Source: CAIKZJ01 sp964626015 (lineage in GTDB: Bacteria; Bacteroidota; Ignavibacteria; Tepidaquicellales; Tepidaquicellaceae). From it: a stretch of DNA of 64,000 bases. The notes below the pieces were generated by a model. That model was not told the origin of the DNA, ran no database searches, and saw nothing but the letters and a program-made list of their open reading frames with translations. The stretch is taken from contig CAZVCC010000002.1 of assembly GCA_964626015.1 (NCBI GenBank), forward strand, positions 1-64,000. Direction: 5' to 3'. Both the position numbers and the translations under genes were made by a program. Of this stretch, positions 61,668 through 64,000 are shown one piece after another; position 1 is the stretch's first letter, and the number at the start of each line of letters is the position of its first letter.

Positions 61668-61919
61668 ATGAAATACATAATGATAGGAATAATAAAGCTT
61701 TATCAGTACGTAGTATCACCTTTGTTTCCGCCGTCCTGCAGATTTTATCCGTCCTGTTCCAATTATTACATAGAGGCTTTAAAGCTGCATGGATTTTTTA
61801 AAGGAAACTTTCTCGGAATAAAGAGGATATTAAAATGCAACCCTTTGTTTGAAGGAGGAATAGATAATGTCCCTGAAAAAGGCAGCAATATATTTAAATT
61901 TGAAAAATATAATAAGTAA
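61668..61919 (+). CDS. yidD: membrane protein insertion efficiency factor YidD
   Basis: YidD assists YidC-dependent membrane insertion. The 83-residue product has the classic SPLFPPSCRFYPSCSNY and GIKRILKCNPLFEGGIDNVP with the conserved Cys residues. It sits 2 bases after rnpA and 8 before yidC, the usual gene order. Confidence 0.96.
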   Translation: MKYIMIGIIKLYQYVVSPLFPPSCRFYPSCSNYYIEALKLHGFFKGNFLGIKRILKCNPLFEGGIDNVPEKGSNIFKFEKYNK

Positions 61920-61927
61920 AATAATTA

Positions 61928-63778
61928 ATGGATAAAAAATCTATAATCGGTTTTGTTGTAATTGGTATCATTCTTATCGCATGGATGATGTGGACTTCGA
62001 AAAACCAAAAGCCACAGACTCCGCCAAATCAAAACGTTACGACTGTTCAGGATTCGGGCAAATCGAAAGTAAGCACTGATTCTATCAAAATCACAAAGAA
62101 GGATACAGCGGTAGTAAATGAATATTCAACTAATTTCGGAAACACATTCGCACGAAGCTCTGTACAATATGCAAAAGATTCTTTATCCGTATCGGAAAGA
62201 ATATTTACGGTTGAAAATGATAAATACCGTTTTGAATTCTCAAACTTCGGAGGTGCACTTCTTAAAGCTTATCTGAAGAAGTTTGCAACCTGGGACGGCA
62301 AAGAAGTACAGTTGGTTGACTGGAAAAAAGAAAGAGAACTCAACCTGATGTTTACTTCTAAAGAGGGTGTGACTATAAACACGAGAGATTTATTGTTTAA
62401 TCAGTCGGATTATCCGCATCACATTGTCAACCTCACGGAATCAAAAGATTTTACATTAAAATACACTCTGATTCTCAACAGCGATTCATCTCAGAAAATA
62501 GTAAAGACATATACATTTATTCCCGATAGTTACGAATTCATGGTAGATTATGAATTCAGTAATCCTTCCAAATTTATTGCCGACAATAAATATCAGGTTG
62601 TCTGGGGATCTTCGCTAAATCTGACTGAATTCAGAAGCGATGAGGAGGCAAGATTTTCTGCTGCTTATTCTTACATGGGCGGTGAACTTGAGGAAATGAT
62701 GCCGTCAGACTTCAACAAGGAAGTGAAGTTTGATGCAAATGGAAATACAGATTACGTAGCAACAAGAAACAAATACTTCGGAGTTTTCATAATCCCCTTT
62801 TCCAGAAAAGGTGACGGTGCTTATCTAACCGGAAATAAGATGCATCTTCCTGATGAAGGGCAGAAGAATTTATTCTCGGCTGCTATTAAAATGGATATTA
62901 AGAATGATGCTTACGAGAAATCCACTTTTAAAATACTGCTTTCGCCTGTTGACTACAAGATTCTGAAGGCATACAACATGGAGCTCGAGAAAACGATGAG
63001 ATTCTCGCTTGACTGGTTAGTCAGACCTATAGCTCAGTATGCAATTATTCCGTTCTTTAATTTCCTTCATTTATTTATTCCAAACTGGGGTGTTGTTATC
63101 ATAGTTTTTGCTATAGTACTAAAGATTGTTTTAAATCCTCTGACAAAGAAGCAAATGACCTCAATGAGAAAGATGTCGACGCTTAATCCGAAAATGACAG
63201 AGATTCGCGAGAAGTACAAAGATGACCCGCAAAAGATGAATTCAATGATAATGAAACTGTACAAGGAAGAGGGTATAAATCCAATGGGAGGCTGTTTGCC
63301 TATGCTTTTGCAGCTTCCGATACTATATGCGCTTTTCGGGGTATTTCAATCTACAATCGAATTACGTCAAGCCTCTTTTATTTGGTGGATAACAGACCTT
63401 TCGGCTCCTGATGTTCTATTCCACTTGCCGTTTAAGATACCATTATTTGGAATAAATCAGGTATCCGGACTTGCAACATTGATGGGTATAACAATGTTCA
63501 TACAGCAGAAAATGACCGTTACTGACCCGAAGCAGAAGAGCCTTGTGTATATAATGCCGATAATGATGACATTACTGTTCTTTGGTTTCCCTTCAGGATT
63601 GAACTTGTATTATTTTATGTTTAATCTGCTCTCAATAGGACAGCAGTATTACACGACTAAAATTCGTCCACCAAAAGAAGATGAAATAAAGAAACCTGTA
63701 AAGCCGGGTATGATGGCAAGATTTATGGAAAGGATGCAGCAGCAGCAAAAGGAAATGAACAAAAGACGGAAAAGATAA
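61928..63778 (+). CDS. yidC: membrane protein insertase YidC
   Basis: YidC inserts and folds inner-membrane proteins, alone or with Sec. The 616-residue product has the N-terminal membrane anchor (IIGFVVIGIILIAWMMW), a large periplasmic beta-supersandwich domain (about 70-370) and the conserved C-terminal five-helix core (NWGVVIIVFAIVLKIVLNPL, then GGCLPMLLQLPILYALFGVF). The basic C-terminal tail (QQQQKEMNKRRKR) can contact the ribosome. Length fits Gram-negative-type YidC. Confidence 0.97.
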   Translation: MDKKSIIGFVVIGIILIAWMMWTSKNQKPQTPPNQNVTTVQDSGKSKVSTDSIKITKKDTAVVNEYSTNFGNTFARSSVQYAKDSLSVSERIFTVENDKYRFEFSNFGGALLKAYLKKFATWDGKEVQLVDWKKERELNLMFTSKEGVTINTRDLLFNQSDYPHHIVNLTESKDFTLKYTLILNSDSSQKIVKTYTFIPDSYEFMVDYEFSNPSKFIADNKYQVVWGSSLNLTEFRSDEEARFSAAYSYMGGELEEMMPSDFNKEVKFDANGNTDYVATRNKYFGVFIIPFSRKGDGAYLTGNKMHLPDEGQKNLFSAAIKMDIKNDAYEKSTFKILLSPVDYKILKAYNMELEKTMRFSLDWLVRPIAQYAIIPFFNFLHLFIPNWGVVIIVFAIVLKIVLNPLTKKQMTSMRKMSTLNPKMTEIREKYKDDPQKMNSMIMKLYKEEGINPMGGCLPMLLQLPILYALFGVFQSTIELRQASFIWWITDLSAPDVLFHLPFKIPLFGINQVSGLATLMGITMFIQQKMTVTDPKQKSLVYIMPIMMTLLFFGFPSGLNLYYFMFNLLSIGQQYYTTKIRPPKEDEIKKPVKPGMMARFMERMQQQQKEMNKRRKR

Positions 63779-63793
63779 AGTAAATTTAGAATA

Positions 63794-63823
63794 AAAAAAG
63801 GGGGATGTGAATCCCCCTTTTTT
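63794..63823. terminator. bidirectional terminator between yidC and ssrA
   Basis: A 13-base stem AAAAAAGGGGGAT (63794-63806) / ATCCCCCTTTTTT (63811-63823) has the loop GTGA. Both strands end in T runs, so it can stop yidC rightward and ssrA leftward; it is 16 bases after the yidC stop. Confidence 0.92.
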
Positions 63824-63833
63824 AATATCCGAG

Positions 63834-64000
63834 TGGAAATGCCGGGAGTCGAACCCGGGTCCGAAAAGCAGACCATTGAAACATCTACAAACTTAGTTTG
63901 TTTTTAAATCTCGGGAATCGTGTCTAAACAAACAAACCACTCATCCCTATCCCGATTAATCTCGACACAAACTATCAGGCGTTATTTATGTCCATCCCGT
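63834..64000 (-). ncRNA. ssrA: transfer-messenger RNA, 3' portion (gene runs past the window)
   Basis: On the minus strand the end reads GGTCTGCTTTTCGGACCCGG then GTTCGACTCCCGGCATTTCC with A as discriminator: the tRNA-like T arm CCGGG-TTCGACT-CCCGG and acceptor of tmRNA. The preceding TTTGTAGATGTTTCAATGG is also typical of tmRNA 3' regions. The bases after the discriminator are CTC, so CCA is not encoded. The tag-peptide reading frame and the 5' acceptor strand lie beyond position 64000. tmRNA rescues ribosomes on broken mRNAs. Confidence 0.93.

Overview
This AT-rich 64 kb window is bacterial chromosome with no phage, plasmid or transposase gene. Six encoded proteins end in a type IX secretion (T9SS) C-terminal sorting domain opened by N[FY]PNPFNP. 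Together with the gene content this points to the Ignavibacteria/Chlorobi side of the Bacteroidota. The lineage is inferred from protein style, since no rRNA gene is present.

Layout. 1-8.3 kb: a DUF1028 T9SS protein, truA, a tryptophan-catabolism pair (kynA-kynU), an Omp28/thioredoxin-like T9SS protein and a lipoprotein, separated by intergenic regions unusually rich in dispersed and tandem repeats. 8.4-19.3 kb: ten co-directional minus-strand genes: a serine hydrolase, pruA-like dehydrogenase, small lipoprotein, sucC, an IMPDH/GMP reductase, photolyase, tpiA, thiolase, 3-hydroxyacyl-CoA dehydrogenase and acyl-CoA dehydrogenase. 19.5-25.3 kb: surface and secreted proteins of unknown role, with a striking 11-bp-periodic array upstream of a DUF6266-like gene. 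25.3-32.7 kb: a plus-strand run with a CoA-binding protein, DUF2723 membrane protein, one-POTRA Omp85 protein, rsmE, an outer-membrane barrel and a di-heme cytochrome c. 32.8-35.1 kb: an isolated nuoK-nuoL pair. 35.5-43.7 kb: an LptF/G permease, DUF3467, a PfkB kinase, recO, an HtrA protease, two T9SS proteins, a thioesterase and a COG2403 GTPase. 43.8-53.6 kb, minus strand: pyrC-FAH-parA-valS, tRNA-Val(CAC), a MlaE permease, a CorC-like protein, an isolated nuoI, a T9SS protein, a TPR protein and a cold-shock gene. 53.9-64 kb: punA, tatD, a DODA-type dioxygenase, a DUF4190 protein, dut-rsmI, purM, lysine 6-transaminase, a Fur-family regulator, the conserved rpmH-rnpA-yidD-yidC cluster, and the 3' part of the tmRNA gene running off the end.

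The genes are mostly housekeeping: tRNA and rRNA modification, nucleotide metabolism, respiration, beta-oxidation, amino-acid catabolism and envelope biogenesis. Complex I genes are scattered (nuoKL and nuoI about 16 kb apart). The rpmH-rnpA-yidD-yidC block often lies near the replication origin, but dnaA and DnaA boxes were not seen.

I found no defence island, CRISPR array or biosynthetic cluster. The least explained signals are noncoding: a 165-bp nested inverted-repeat element at 2786-2950, the 11-bp-phased array at 24857-24910, and two repeat tracts (1.3-1.7 kb and 5.1-5.4 kb) sharing one spacer sequence. Among proteins they are a T9SS sorting domain with almost no cargo, a lipoprotein with a second C-terminal membrane anchor, and the COG2403 GTPase.
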